The translations under genes were made by a program, and so were the position numbers. Below, piece by piece: positions 16,928 to 26,763 of a DNA stretch of 64,000 nt. Origin of the DNA: Streptomyces sp. LBL (GTDB lineage Bacteria; Actinomycetota; Actinomycetes; Streptomycetales; Streptomycetaceae). Location: positions 124,001-188,000 of the forward strand of contig NZ_JARXYX010000004.1 in the NCBI RefSeq assembly GCF_029893585.1, read 5' to 3'. A model generated the notes under the pieces. The model saw nothing but the letters and a program-made list of their open reading frames with translations, did no database searches and was not told the origin of the DNA. How positions within the stretch are numbered: position 1 is the first letter of the stretch; every line of letters starts with the position of its first letter.

Positions 16928-17989
16928 ATGAACCACAACACCCCGGTCCCCCCGCTCTCCCCCCGCCCCCTCCGGAACCTCTCCGAGGCGCACCGCCGGG
17001 TACTGACCACCGCCCGTCTCCGCTCGTACGGCCTCTCGGCCGCGGAGGTCAACGAGCAGTGCCGCCCCGGCGGCCCCTGGCAGCAGATCCTCCCGGGGGT
17101 CTTCCTGCTCCACTCCGGCCCGCCGACCAGCGAGGAGCGGCTGCACGCGGTGCTGATGTACGCGGCGCGGGAGCAGACCGGCGGGGTTCCGGCCCAGCCC
17201 GGCCAGGACGACCCGCGCCGACCGGTGTACGGGGACGCGATGATCACGGGCCTGGCGGCGCTGACCCTGCACGGTTTCACCTCTCCCCCGCCGCTGCTGT
17301 CCCTGGACCGCATCGACGTCCTGGTCCCCCGGATGCGCCGGCTGCGCTCGTCGGGCTGCGCGCGGCTCGTCCGTACGGCCGCGCTGCCCACGCCGGATCC
17401 GGTGACGGGCCTGCCGGTCGCGCCGGTACCGCGGGCGCTGGCCGACGCGGTGGCGGAACTGGCGGACGCGGATGCCGTACGCCGGCTGCTGACCGAGGCC
17501 GTACGCGGCAGGCACTGCGAACCGGCGGCGGTGGTACGGGAGTTGAACAACGCCAAGTTGTTGAGCCGGCCGCACGTGGTGGACGCGGTCGACTCCCTCC
17601 TCGCGCAGGGCCGGGCGATCGCCGAGAGCCGCCTGTACCGGATGGTCCGCGAACACGGCCTGCCCGACCCGGTGTGGAACGTGGACCTGCGCCTCCCGGG
17701 CGGCCCGCACCTGGGCGGCCTCGACGCGTACTGGCCGGCGCAGGCGGTGGGAGTCGAGCTCGACACCCGCGCCCCCCGCCAGGGCCATCGGCAGGACGAC
17801 GACGCCCTGTCGTCCGAATACGCCCGCAAGCGCGAGCACTTGGAGCGGCTGGGCATCACGGTCGTCCACATCACCCCGAGGAAGCTCCGGGAAGCGAGGG
17901 AACAACAGGCGACGGTGGTGCGCACGGCCCTGATGGCGGCGGGCGACCGAGATCCCGCCGCGTATGTCGTGGTCCTGCCCCGGTCGTGA
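16928..17989 (+). CDS. AbiEi-antitoxin-like / DUF559-like protein
   Basis: This 353-aa protein has an N-terminal helical DNA-binding region (LTTARLRSYGLSAAEVNEQC then GGPWQQILPGVFLLHSGPPT) of the type found in AbiEi-like antitoxin/transcription factors. The C-terminal part (about 235-353) ends in a restriction-endonuclease-like pattern with AVGVELD and ITVVHITPRKLREA, as in DUF559/Vsr-like folds. No AbiEii-type toxin is adjacent, so it is an orphan. The last 26 codons are duplicated as a remnant at 20780-20860. Function is unproven; a nuclease or regulator is most likely. Confidence 0.65.
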   Translation: MNHNTPVPPLSPRPLRNLSEAHRRVLTTARLRSYGLSAAEVNEQCRPGGPWQQILPGVFLLHSGPPTSEERLHAVLMYAAREQTGGVPAQPGQDDPRRPVYGDAMITGLAALTLHGFTSPPPLLSLDRIDVLVPRMRRLRSSGCARLVRTAALPTPDPVTGLPVAPVPRALADAVAELADADAVRRLLTEAVRGRHCEPAAVVRELNNAKLLSRPHVVDAVDSLLAQGRAIAESRLYRMVREHGLPDPVWNVDLRLPGGPHLGGLDAYWPAQAVGVELDTRAPRQGHRQDDDALSSEYARKREHLERLGITVVHITPRKLREAREQQATVVRTALMAAGDRDPAAYVVVLPRS

Positions 17990-18162
17990 GGGGCGAGGCA
18001 GGACCGGGAGAGGAGCGGAGGGGAGCGGAGGGGAGCGGAGGGGAGCGGAGGGGAGCGGAGGCGAGTGGGGAGGGGGCGAGTGGGGAGGAGGGGCCACAGG
18101 GCCGTCGGGATCCGGCCCGGCGGCCCTTTCCTCGCTCTCGTCGTCCGGCTCCCCCGAGCGCG

Positions 18163-19968
18163 TCAGCTCTTCCTGAGCACCAGTTCGGTGTTCCGGTCCT
18201 GTGCGTCGCCACCGAGGGTCAGGTTGGCGCCGGGTGCGTTGTAGGACAGCTCGCGGTAGAGGGCCGCGAGGCCGGTCTGGGAGAGGTCGGTGAAGTCCGT
18301 GCGGTGCGGGGCCGCGGACTCGACGCAGGTGGTGAAGATCGAGAGGGTGCCGTCCTTGTTGTCCGCCAGCTCGATGACCCGGGCCAGTTGCGGGAAGTCC
18401 ACGTGGGAGGCGGTGGAGATCTCCCAGAAGGAACGGCCGCCGGACGCCGGGTGCGGGGTGATCTCGTTGCGGTGGATGTGTCCGTTCACCCAGGCCAGGA
18501 CGTTGGTGTGGCGGCCGAGGAGGGCGATGAGCTCCTGGCCGTTGTGCCGCCGCTCGCCGGGGCGGGCCGGGTCGGGGCGGGTGTTCGTCATCGACGTGCT
18601 GGTGTGGTGGCTGAAGACGACCGCGTAGGAGTCCTTGTTCTCCCTCAGCGTCCTGTCCAGCCACATCAGCTGGGCCGTCCCGACGGAGCCCTGGTAGTGG
18701 CCGCCCGCGTCGGTGGTGTCGAGGCTGATGCCGATGACGTCGTCGGCGATGCGGAAGCTGTAGTACTGGGTGCCCGCGTCGAGGTTGGCGGTGGAGTAGC
18801 CGTGGCCGACCGGGCCGAGGCCGCGGTGGGCGGGGTCGAGGTGGGCCCGGATGTACTCGGTGGCGGTGTAGGGGGCGCGCCGCTCGTCCGGCGTGACCGA
18901 GCGCATGTCGCGGGTGTGGGCCTTGAGGAAGTCGCGGAAGGCGGTTCCCTTCGGGTCCTTGGCGTCCTTGATGGCGTTCTGGAGCTTCTTCGCCTCGGAC
19001 GCGGACACGTTCATCAGCTTCCTGCCGCCGGCCGCGTACTCGGCGAGCCACGAGTCACCGTGGCCGTAGCAGCCGAGCGGCATGGCGTCGTGGTTGCCGA
19101 CGGTGGAGTACCAGGGCAGGTTGAGTCCGGGGCTGTTCAACTCCCGCAGAGCAGCGGTGAGATAGCCCTGAAGGTGCGGGAAACCGAGCTGCTTGTCGGC
19201 GTCGCGCACGGCCGCGTCAGGCTGCCAGTACTGCTTGAGGCCGCTGTTCTGCACGCCCTCGTAGTGCCGCGGGTCACCGGAGTTGGCGGTGACCCGGCCG
19301 CCGCTCATGATCTTCAGGAACCAGTCCAGCTCGGTCTTGGCGTTGTTGTCGGTGTTGTCGCCGGTGGTCATGGCGAAGTGGAGCGGGGCGCCGGTGACGG
19401 GGGCTCCCCGCAGCGCGTTGATGCGCTCCACGAGCGATATCGCGCCGGGCACGGTCAGCGCCTCGTGCGGCCGCCAGGCGTGCCGGTCGGTGGAGCGCAG
19501 GTACTCCAGACGCATCGGGTGCTGGGCGTCGATCAGGTGCATGTCGGTGATCTGCACGAACGCGGCGAGCGTGGTCCGGCGGCCGGCCCGGCCCGTCTTC
19601 GGCGCGGCCAGCTCGGAGCGGACCCTGCGGCTCCAACCGGGGCCGTCGCCGAGGCGGCGGTAGCCGGAGCCGGTGCGCGGGGTGGCGACGGAGGCGAGGG
19701 TGGTGCCGCGGGTGTACGGGGCCAGGGGTGCGGCCGGGGCCATGGGGGTCCCCCCGGTCGAGCGAAGCCGAGACTGGGGGAGGGACTGGGCCACGGGGGC
19801 CTCGGCGGCCTCGCCCGCTTCCGTGCCCATGGTGGGGGCGGCCTGGCTGTCGGTGGGCCGCAGGGCGTAGCCGACGCCCGCGGAGAGGGTGACCGCCGCG
19901 GTGGCGGCGAGAACGGTACGGCGGTTGGTCCCGAGTGCGGAACCGGCGACAGAGCGTGTGCGCGACAT
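18163..19968 (-). CDS. Secreted Tat-dependent metallophosphoesterase
   Basis: This 601-aa calcineurin-like phosphoesterase is of the large actinobacterial secreted type. The N-terminal Tat signal is NRRTVLAATAAVTLSAGVGYA. The metal motifs follow in order: ITDMHL, GDNTDN, GNHD, VFSHH and GHIH, so a di-metal site is intact. GGGGAG lies eight bases before the ATG at 19968. Residues about 62-76 are encoded by a dispersed Streptomyces palindromic repeat inserted in frame. It faces the AbiEi-like gene convergently; G-rich short repeats lie in the gap. The substrate is unknown. Confidence 0.88.
   Translation of the reverse strand: MSRTRSVAGSALGTNRRTVLAATAAVTLSAGVGYALRPTDSQAAPTMGTEAGEAAEAPVAQSLPQSRLRSTGGTPMAPAAPLAPYTRGTTLASVATPRTGSGYRRLGDGPGWSRRVRSELAAPKTGRAGRRTTLAAFVQITDMHLIDAQHPMRLEYLRSTDRHAWRPHEALTVPGAISLVERINALRGAPVTGAPLHFAMTTGDNTDNNAKTELDWFLKIMSGGRVTANSGDPRHYEGVQNSGLKQYWQPDAAVRDADKQLGFPHLQGYLTAALRELNSPGLNLPWYSTVGNHDAMPLGCYGHGDSWLAEYAAGGRKLMNVSASEAKKLQNAIKDAKDPKGTAFRDFLKAHTRDMRSVTPDERRAPYTATEYIRAHLDPAHRGLGPVGHGYSTANLDAGTQYYSFRIADDVIGISLDTTDAGGHYQGSVGTAQLMWLDRTLRENKDSYAVVFSHHTSTSMTNTRPDPARPGERRHNGQELIALLGRHTNVLAWVNGHIHRNEITPHPASGGRSFWEISTASHVDFPQLARVIELADNKDGTLSIFTTCVESAAPHRTDFTDLSQTGLAALYRELSYNAPGANLTLGGDAQDRNTELVLRKS
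19741..19784. repeat. Dispersed Streptomyces palindromic repeat
   Basis: The sequence GGGGGTCCCCCCGGTCGAGC followed by GAAGCCGAGACTGGGGGAGG is a small interspersed element I recognise from many Streptomyces genomes. Its ends are complementary (CCCCC...GGGGG). Here it sits inside the coding sequence of the phosphoesterase just after the signal peptide, and reads in frame as SLPQSRLRSTGGTPM. Confidence 0.7.
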
Positions 19969-20178
19969 GGCGCGATCTCCCCAAGTGCGAACGCGTCGGC
20001 AGTGGTCGCGGGTGATCGCTTTCGCGAACATCCCGCTCACTACCGATCGTTGACACCGGGTATGGCCTGCGCGTGAACGAGGCGGCAACACGCAGCGCCG
20101 ATCACCGTACGTGGATCTTGGACTACCCCGCGCACCCTCGACCGGCCCCCGGACGGCCCGGGGGCGGCTACTCCGTGT

Positions 20179-20724
20179 TCATCTTTCGGGGTAGGGGAGC
20201 TGTCCCGGAGGGGGTTCCACCGGTGGCGGCGCGAGGTGCCCGGCGGCCGGCCGCTCGGGAGCCGACCGCTCGGCGGGTTCGAGGTGCCCGGCGGCCGGCC
20301 GCTCGCGCCACAGCCGGAGCCCGGTCTCGACCATCGGTACCCGGTTCAGCGCGGGCACGGCGTCCAGGTCGTGCCAGGCGGCCATGTCGGTGGAGCCGCC
20401 GATCTCGTAACGCAGCTCACCTCCGGTGACCCTCCCCTCGTAGACGAGCCGTACGCCGTGGTGGTCGACGGCGCGTCCGACGCGGCGGGGGAAAACCCTG
20501 CGGCTGGAGTCCACCCCGAGCAGGCCGGCGACCTCGATGCGGTAGCCGGTCTCCTCGGCCACCTCCCGCACGACGGTGTCGTAGGGGTCCTCGCCGTGCT
20601 CCATGCCGCCACCGGGCAGCACCCACTCCGGCGGCCCGCCGTCCAGCGCCGGGGAGCGGGAGAGCAGGAGCTGTCCGTCGCGCACGCATATGGCGTAGGC
20701 CGCCACCCGCAACTTCCTTCGCAT
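20179..20724 (-). CDS. NUDIX hydrolase
   Basis: This 181-aa protein has a canonical Nudix box GGGMEHGEDPYDTVVREVAEETG (G-x5-E-x7-REVxEExG) near residues 38-60. It should hydrolyse a nucleoside diphosphate linked to another moiety. The C-terminal 40 residues are an apparently disordered tail in which ERPAAGHL is duplicated. The ATG at 20724 starts MRRKLRVAAYAICVRDGQLLL, the usual first strand. Substrate is not predictable. Confidence 0.88.
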   Translation of the reverse strand: MRRKLRVAAYAICVRDGQLLLSRSPALDGGPPEWVLPGGGMEHGEDPYDTVVREVAEETGYRIEVAGLLGVDSSRRVFPRRVGRAVDHHGVRLVYEGRVTGGELRYEIGGSTDMAAWHDLDAVPALNRVPMVETGLRLWRERPAAGHLEPAERSAPERPAAGHLAPPPVEPPPGQLPYPER

Positions 20725-20779
20725 CCAGGGACGTTAACCCGCCGACGGTCGCGTCCAGGGCGACTTGCCCCTTTTCGCG

Positions 20780-20860
20780 GCGACAGTGGTGCGCACGGCC
20801 CGGATGCCGGCGGACGGCCGAGATCCCGCCGCGTATGTCGTGGTGCTGCCCCGCCAGTGA
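20780..20860 (+). pseudogene. 3'-end remnant of an AbiEi/DUF559-like gene
   Basis: Twenty-six sense codons and a TGA encode ATVVRTARMPADGRDPAAYV..., nearly identical at DNA and protein level to the C-terminal end of the gene at 16928-17989 (ATVVRTALMAAGDRDPAAYV...). Nothing upstream of 20780 resembles the rest of that gene. It is therefore a duplicated or left-over tail, 2.8 kb from the intact copy. Confidence 0.8.
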
Positions 20861-20879
20861 CGGACCGGGGCAGCCGTCA

Positions 20880-21233
20880 CTACGGCACAAGACGTGCCCG
20901 TACCGTCTTGCCGGCGTCTGCACGCAGGAACCAGTCCAACTCGGCGGCGAGTTGAGCTACGACCAGCAGTCCACGGCCGCCCTCGCCCTCTGGCTCCTTT
21001 CTCATCTGCGGAAACACCCGTACCGGATCCGACACATCGATGGTGAGCGCACTGCCCCCCAACTCCATGATCCGCAGGAACAGTTCATGCCCGGGGATTC
21101 GAGCGTGCCGTACGGCATTGGCGACCAGCTCCGAGGTGACGAGGACGGCGTCGTCGATGTCTCCGGGCCACAGCCACATGGTGAGCCGACGGCGGGTGTG
21201 GAGGCGGGCGAGGCGGACACTGCGCAGCGTCAT
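20880..21233 (-). CDS. ATP-binding anti-sigma-like regulator (HATPase, RsbW type)
   Basis: This 117-aa protein has a single GHKL/HATPase fold of the SpoIIAB/RsbW-like group common in Streptomyces: N-box ELVANAVRHA, G1 DVSDP and G2 GRGLLVVAQL. Such proteins bind ATP and act as anti-sigma or anti-anti-sigma kinases. No sigma factor or antagonist gene is adjacent, so it is an orphan. It is slightly short of the usual 130-150 aa because the N-terminal strand is brief. It is transcribed divergently from asd. Confidence 0.8.
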   Translation of the reverse strand: MTLRSVRLARLHTRRRLTMWLWPGDIDDAVLVTSELVANAVRHARIPGHELFLRIMELGGSALTIDVSDPVRVFPQMRKEPEGEGGRGLLVVAQLAAELDWFLRADAGKTVRARLVP

Positions 21234-21548
21234 GGGGACACCCCTCCCCTCACCGCGTTTCCTCTACGACGCCGCAGCGCGCGAAAACGTTCGGCGCGCG
21301 CTCGGGAAATCGTGGGGAACCCGTTCGGAGGCGTACGTCACATCGCGGCGCCGGGCGGCACAGCTTGCGGCGCGGAGCGGTCGTAGGGCGAATTTCTGCA
21401 GCTCAGGGGAGGGGCGGCAGGAGTTCTGTAGCCGTCACATGACCTGGTGTGTCCCAGCCCTCGGGCATGGCGGCCAAAGAATTGGACAGGTAGGCCCATG
21501 TCGGCCGCATCATGGAAAAGCCTCGGCCACGCAACATGCACGTAATGA

Positions 21549-22583
<1,035 letters not shown>

Positions 22584-22600
22584 CGCCTTCCGTACGCGCC

Positions 22601-22647
22601 AAGGGCGCCCACCGATGTTTACCGCGAGGTGACCGGTGGGCGCCCTT
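22601..22647. terminator. Bidirectional terminator between asd and the toxin gene
   Basis: AAGGGCGCCCACCG at 22601-22614 pairs perfectly over 14 bases with CGGTGGGCGCCCTT at 22634-22647, with TTT on the right arm. It lies 18 bases after asd and 9 bases beyond the stop of the opposing toxin gene. Confidence 0.88.
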
Positions 22648-22655
22648 TCGCATGC

Positions 22656-23003
22656 TCAGAGAGCCAGATGCCGCCGCAGCGCCGCGTCGATCTCGGCCAT
22701 GCGTTGCCGAGGTACGGAACCGATCGGCCGCAGCAGCCGCTCAGGGGTGAGCGCGCGTACTTGCTCGCACTGCACCTTGGAGTTTTTCAGGAGACCGCAC
22801 TCCCCGGAAGGCAGCAGCACCTGGAACGGGTAGACCCGAGAGGTGTTGGTCGTCAAGGGCACCAACGTGACCACACCCCGCCCGGTCCGCTCCACCGCCG
22901 CGTTGGCGCCGTCGTTCGAGACGATCACCGCCGGGCGCGCCTTGTTGGCCTCACTGCCGCGGATCGGTTCGTAGTCGACCAGGTAGATGTCACCGCGCTT
23001 CAT
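22656..23003 (-). CDS. MazF/PemK-type toxin endoribonuclease
   Basis: This 115-aa protein begins MKRGDIYLVDYEPIRGSEANKARPAVIVSND, the MazF/PemK/CcdB-fold signature, with TLVPLTTNTSRVYPFQVLLP in the core. It should cut mRNA at short sequences and arrest growth until neutralised. It overlaps the upstream antitoxin gene by 14 bases, so the pair is co-translated with antitoxin first. The length is normal. Confidence 0.9.
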   Translation of the reverse strand: MKRGDIYLVDYEPIRGSEANKARPAVIVSNDGANAAVERTGRGVVTLVPLTTNTSRVYPFQVLLPSGECGLLKNSKVQCEQVRALTPERLLRPIGSVPRQRMAEIDAALRRHLAL

Positions 23004-23220
23004 CAGTCAGTCCGTCCCCGGAGAACTGGTCCCAGAACTTCGCGTCCTCGCTCCCGTCCCACTCGGCGAAGGCCTCCGTGTACTCCTGCTCCAGCTGCGC
23101 TTGCCGCAGCAGCTCGATGGCGGCGTGTATCACGGCGGAGCGGGATTCAGCGTCCGTGCGTGACGCGTAATCGTCGACGAAGGCCACATCCTCCTGCGGG
23201 AGGCTCACACTGATCTTCAT
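22990..23220 (-). CDS. Ribbon-helix-helix antitoxin of the MazF-like pair
   Basis: This 76-aa protein has an N-terminal ribbon-helix-helix DNA-binding domain (MKISVSLPQEDVAFVDDYASR then ESRSAVIHAAIELL) and an acidic C terminus (EYTEAFAEWDGSEDAKFWDQ) suited to wrap the toxin. The ATG at 23220 is preferred to a TTG six bases upstream. It should bind the repeats just upstream and repress its own operon. Confidence 0.88.
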   Translation of the reverse strand: MKISVSLPQEDVAFVDDYASRTDAESRSAVIHAAIELLRQAQLEQEYTEAFAEWDGSEDAKFWDQFSGDGLTDEAR

Positions 23221-23225
23221 ACCCA

Positions 23226-23274
23226 AACGGTAGCAGGGTATGACCGCTAGGGCTACCGCTAGTACTACCGTTCG
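23226..23274. promoter_or_regulatory. Direct-repeat operator of the toxin-antitoxin operon
   Basis: ACCGCTAG occurs at 23243-23250 and 23255-23262, and a variant ACCGTTCG at 23267-23274, a 12-base period. AACGGTAG at 23226-23233 is the inverse of CTACCGTT at 23265-23272. The block lies immediately before the antitoxin start. It fits cooperative binding of ribbon-helix-helix dimers. No clear -10/-35 was assigned. Confidence 0.6.
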
Positions 23275-23278
23275 GCAG

Positions 23279-23794
23279 CTACCTCTTGCCTACCTCATAG
23301 AGGAAACACCCGTACTCCACCGCCCGCACATGCACCAGCGCCACCTCCGGATCGGCGAACGCCTCCGTGAAGGCCGCCGTGAATGCCTCGAATACGTCGA
23401 ACTCCTCGAACTCCTCGAACCCCTCGGGCCTCTCCACCAGCCGCCCGCCCAGGATGTACCCCTCGGCCGAGTACCGGCGGACCGTCCGGTGGTCGTCGGT
23501 GAAGGGCAGCCCGGCGTCCGGGGCCGGGCCCACACACTCGTCCGCGTGGATGAAGACGGGCCCCTGCTCGTCGTACGCACCCGGGTCGGCACCCGTCCTT
23601 GCCGCCCAGCGGCGCAGCGGGGCGTAGGAGACCAGGGCGATCCGCTCTCCGGGTGCGCTGCGGCGCAGGCAGCAGCGGAGCGGGGCGCCTCCCTCGTCGT
23701 CGATGACGGGACCCGTCTCGCGTCCCGCGTCGTCGATCATGCGCAGTTCCTTCAGGACCACCGGGTCGACAGGCTGTGCGAAATACGTCGTCAT
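23279..23794 (-). CDS. DUF1203-family protein
   Basis: This 171-aa protein matches the DUF1203 pattern: GGAPLRCCLRRSAPGERIALVSYAPL in the first half, GPVFIHADEC in the middle, and ALVHVRAVEYGCFLYEV at the C terminus. The biochemical role is unknown; it is a single-domain cytoplasmic protein with several conserved cysteines. The ATG at 23794 starts MTTYFAQPVDPVVLKELR. It is divergent from the second aminopeptidase gene, 112 bases away. Confidence 0.75.
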   Translation of the reverse strand: MTTYFAQPVDPVVLKELRMIDDAGRETGPVIDDEGGAPLRCCLRRSAPGERIALVSYAPLRRWAARTGADPGAYDEQGPVFIHADECVGPAPDAGLPFTDDHRTVRRYSAEGYILGGRLVERPEGFEEFEEFDVFEAFTAAFTEAFADPEVALVHVRAVEYGCFLYEVGKR

Positions 23795-23906
23795 GTCTTC
23801 AGGCTCGCGCCTGTCCGGCCCGCTCACCGGCGGGAAATGGACATCGCTTTCCCCGCACCTCCCGTGGAAGGATGGCCGAACCCACCCATAACGAGGAGAT
23901 GACCGC

Positions 23907-26522
23907 GTGCCTGGCACAAACCTGACTCGCGAAGAGGCGCGGCAGCGGGCGAAGCTGCTCACCGTTGACTCGTACGAGATCGATCTCGACCTCTCCGGCG
24001 CGCAGGAGGGCGGTACCTACAGGTCCGTGACCACGGTGCGCTTCGATGTCGAGGAGAGCGGCGCGGAGAACGGCGCGGAGAACGGCGCGGAGAACGGCGC
24101 GCAGTCCTTCATCGACCTGGTCGCCCCGACGGTCCACGAGATCACCCTCAACGGCGACCAGCTCGACCCCGACGAGCTCTTCGTGGACTCCCGGATCGCG
24201 CTGCCCGGGCTGCTGGAGGGCCGCAACATCCTGCGGGTCGTCGCCGACTGCGCATACACCAACACCGGCGAGGGGCTGCACCGGTTCGTCGACCCGGTCG
24301 ACAACCAGGCCTACCTCTACACCCAGTTCGAGGTGCCGGACGCGCGCAGGGTCTTCGCGAGCTTCGAGCAGCCCGACCTGAAGGCCACCTTCCAGTTCAC
24401 CGTGCGGGCGCCCGAGGGCTGGACGGTCATCTCCAACTCGCCCACCCCGGAGCCGACGGACAGCGTCTGGGTCTTCGAGCCGACGCCGCGCATCTCTACG
24501 TACATCACCGCGCTGATCGTCGGCCCGTACCACTCGGTGCACAGCGTGTACGAGAAGGACGGCCAGTCCGTGCCGCTCGGCATCTACTGCCGGCCCTCGC
24601 TCGCCGAACACCTCGACTCGGACGCCGTGTTCGAGGTGACCCGGCAGGGCTTCGAGTGGTTCCAGGAGAAGTTCGACTACGCGTACCCGTTCAAGAAGTA
24701 CGACCAGCTGTTCGTACCGGAGTTCAACGCGGGCGCGATGGAGAACGCGGGCGCGGTCACCATCCGCGACCAGTACGTCTTCCGGTCGAAGGTCACCGAC
24801 GCCGCGTACGAGGTGCGCGCCGAGACGATCCTGCACGAGCTGGCCCACATGTGGTTCGGCGACCTGGTCACCATGGAGTGGTGGAACGACCTGTGGCTGA
24901 ACGAGTCGTTCGCCACCTACACCTCCATCGCCTGCCAGGCGCACGCCGCGGGGAGCCGCTGGCCGCACTCCTGGACCACGTTCGCCAACTCCATGAAGAC
25001 GTGGGCGTACCGCCAGGACCAGCTGCCGTCCACGCACCCGATCATGGCCGAGATCAACGACCTCGACGACGTGCTCGTCAACTTCGACGGCATCACGTAC
25101 GCCAAGGGCGCCTCCGTACTGAAGCAGCTCGTCGCGTACGTCGGCATGGACGAGTTCTTCGCGGGCGTGCAGGCGTACTTCAAGGCGCACGCGTACGGCA
25201 ACACGCGCCTGTCCGACCTGCTGGGTGCCCTGGAGAAGACCTCCGGGCGTGACCTGAAGGCCTGGTCGAAGGCGTGGCTGGAGACCGCCGGCATCAACAT
25301 CCTGCGCCCGGAGATCGAGACGGACGCCGCCGGTGTCATCACGTCCTTCGCCATCCGCCAGGAGGCCCCGGCCCTGCCCGCCGGCGCGAAGGGCGAGCCG
25401 ACGCTGCGGCCGCACCGGATCGCGGTCGGCCTGTACGAACTCGACGACGACAGCGGCAAGCTGGTCCGCGACAAGCGCGTGGAGCTGGACGTCGACGGCG
25501 AACTGACCGCCGTACCGCAGCTGGTCGGCAAGCGCCGTCCGGCGGTGGTGCTGCTGAACGACGACGACCTGTCGTACGCCAAGGTCCGCCTGGACGAGCA
25601 GTCCCTCGCCTTCGTCACCGCACACCTCGGCGACTTCGAGTCCTCCCTCCCCCGCGCCCTGTGCTGGGCGTCGGCCTGGGACATGACCCGGGACGCCGAA
25701 CTCGCCGCGCGTGACTACCTCTCCCTGGTGCTGTCGGGCATCGGCAAGGAGTCCGACATCGGCGTCGTGCAGTCGCTGCACCGCCAGGTGAAGCTGGCGA
25801 TCGAGCTGTACGCCGACCCGGCCGCCCGCGAGACCCTGCTGACCCGCTGGACGGACGCCACGCTGGCTCACCTGCGGGCGGCGGCACCGGGCAGCGACCA
25901 CCAGCTGGCGTGGGCCCGCGCGTTCGCCGCGACCGCCCGTACGCCGGAGCAGCTGGACCTGCTCGACGCTCTGCTGGAGGGCACGCAGACGATCGAGGGC
26001 CTGGCCGTCGACACCGAGCTGCGCTGGGCGTTCGTCCAGCGACTGGCCGCGGTGGGCCGCTACGACGAGGCGGAGATCGCCGGCGAGTACGAGCGCGACC
26101 GGACGGCCGCCGGTGAGCGGCACGCGGACACCGCCCGGGCCGCCCGCCCGACCGAGGAGGCCAAGGCGGAGGCGTGGGCGTCGGTCGTCGAGTCCGACAA
26201 GCTGCCCAACGCCGTCCAGGAGGCCGTCATCGGCGGCTTCGTCCAGACCGACCAGCGGGAACTGCTCGCCCCGTACACGGGCACGTACTTCGAGGTCGTC
26301 AAGGACATCTGGGAAACCCGCTCGCACGAGATCGCCCAGCAGATCGCGGTCGGCCTCTACCCGTCCCTCCAGGTCTCCGAGGAGACCCTGCGCCTGACGG
26401 ACGAGTGGCTGGCCTCCGCGGAGCCCAGCGCGGCCCTGCGACGGCTGATCTCCGAGTCCCGCGCGGGCGTGGAGCGCGCGCTCAAGGCACAGGCGGCGGA
26501 CGCGGCGGCGGCGGCCGAGTAG
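23907..26522 (+). CDS. pepN: Aminopeptidase N (second copy)
   Basis: This 871-aa M1 zinc aminopeptidase has GAMENAG, HELAH (about 310-314) and third ligand Glu about 333 in LNESF, all intact. The GTG start gives MPGTNLTREEARQRAKLL, the same N terminus as the paralogue at 13779. Throughout, the two share long blocks (HMWFGDLVTMEWW, LDALLEGTQTIEGLAVD-type). Residues about 51-67 contain a 12-bp repeat coding GAEN three times, absent from the other copy. The gene stands alone and ends at a strong terminator. Confidence 0.95.
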   Translation: MPGTNLTREEARQRAKLLTVDSYEIDLDLSGAQEGGTYRSVTTVRFDVEESGAENGAENGAENGAQSFIDLVAPTVHEITLNGDQLDPDELFVDSRIALPGLLEGRNILRVVADCAYTNTGEGLHRFVDPVDNQAYLYTQFEVPDARRVFASFEQPDLKATFQFTVRAPEGWTVISNSPTPEPTDSVWVFEPTPRISTYITALIVGPYHSVHSVYEKDGQSVPLGIYCRPSLAEHLDSDAVFEVTRQGFEWFQEKFDYAYPFKKYDQLFVPEFNAGAMENAGAVTIRDQYVFRSKVTDAAYEVRAETILHELAHMWFGDLVTMEWWNDLWLNESFATYTSIACQAHAAGSRWPHSWTTFANSMKTWAYRQDQLPSTHPIMAEINDLDDVLVNFDGITYAKGASVLKQLVAYVGMDEFFAGVQAYFKAHAYGNTRLSDLLGALEKTSGRDLKAWSKAWLETAGINILRPEIETDAAGVITSFAIRQEAPALPAGAKGEPTLRPHRIAVGLYELDDDSGKLVRDKRVELDVDGELTAVPQLVGKRRPAVVLLNDDDLSYAKVRLDEQSLAFVTAHLGDFESSLPRALCWASAWDMTRDAELAARDYLSLVLSGIGKESDIGVVQSLHRQVKLAIELYADPAARETLLTRWTDATLAHLRAAAPGSDHQLAWARAFAATARTPEQLDLLDALLEGTQTIEGLAVDTELRWAFVQRLAAVGRYDEAEIAGEYERDRTAAGERHADTARAARPTEEAKAEAWASVVESDKLPNAVQEAVIGGFVQTDQRELLAPYTGTYFEVVKDIWETRSHEIAQQIAVGLYPSLQVSEETLRLTDEWLASAEPSAALRRLISESRAGVERALKAQAADAAAAAE

Positions 26523-26534
26523 TCGTCGTCCGTA

Positions 26535-26585
26535 CGGCGGCTAGGGGGCTCCCGGACTGTGCCGGGCCCCCCCAGCCGCCGTTTT
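26535..26585. terminator. Strong hairpin terminator after the second pepN
   Basis: CGGCGGCT at 26535-26542 pairs with AGCCGCCG at 26574-26581, with an inner GGGGG...CCCGG/CCGGG...CCCCC stem, followed by TTTT. The hairpin overlaps the end of the monooxygenase remnant on the opposite strand. Confidence 0.88.
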
Positions 26586-26763
26586 CACGTGCGGGCAGTC
26601 GCTCGCCCAGTGCTCCACCGTGAGCCGGTCCTTGCGGGCGGTGCCCTGCTCCTCGTACGACGCGGACGTCTTCGGCGTGATCAGCACGAACCGGCCGCCG
26701 CGCAGGGCCTCGTAGAGGCGGCCTCTCTCCAGGGCCACGTCCGGGACGCGGTAGCCCGTCAGG
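26541..26763 (-). pseudogene. C-terminal fragment of an FAD-dependent monooxygenase
   Basis: About 70 codons read HLTGYRVPDVALERGRLYEA, LRGGRFVLI and DRLTVEHWASDC, the C-terminal (thioredoxin-like) part of phenol-hydroxylase-type FAD monooxygenases. No FAD-binding N-terminal part exists upstream; similarity stops near 26763, where a TetR fragment on the other strand begins. It cannot be a functional enzyme. Confidence 0.65.
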
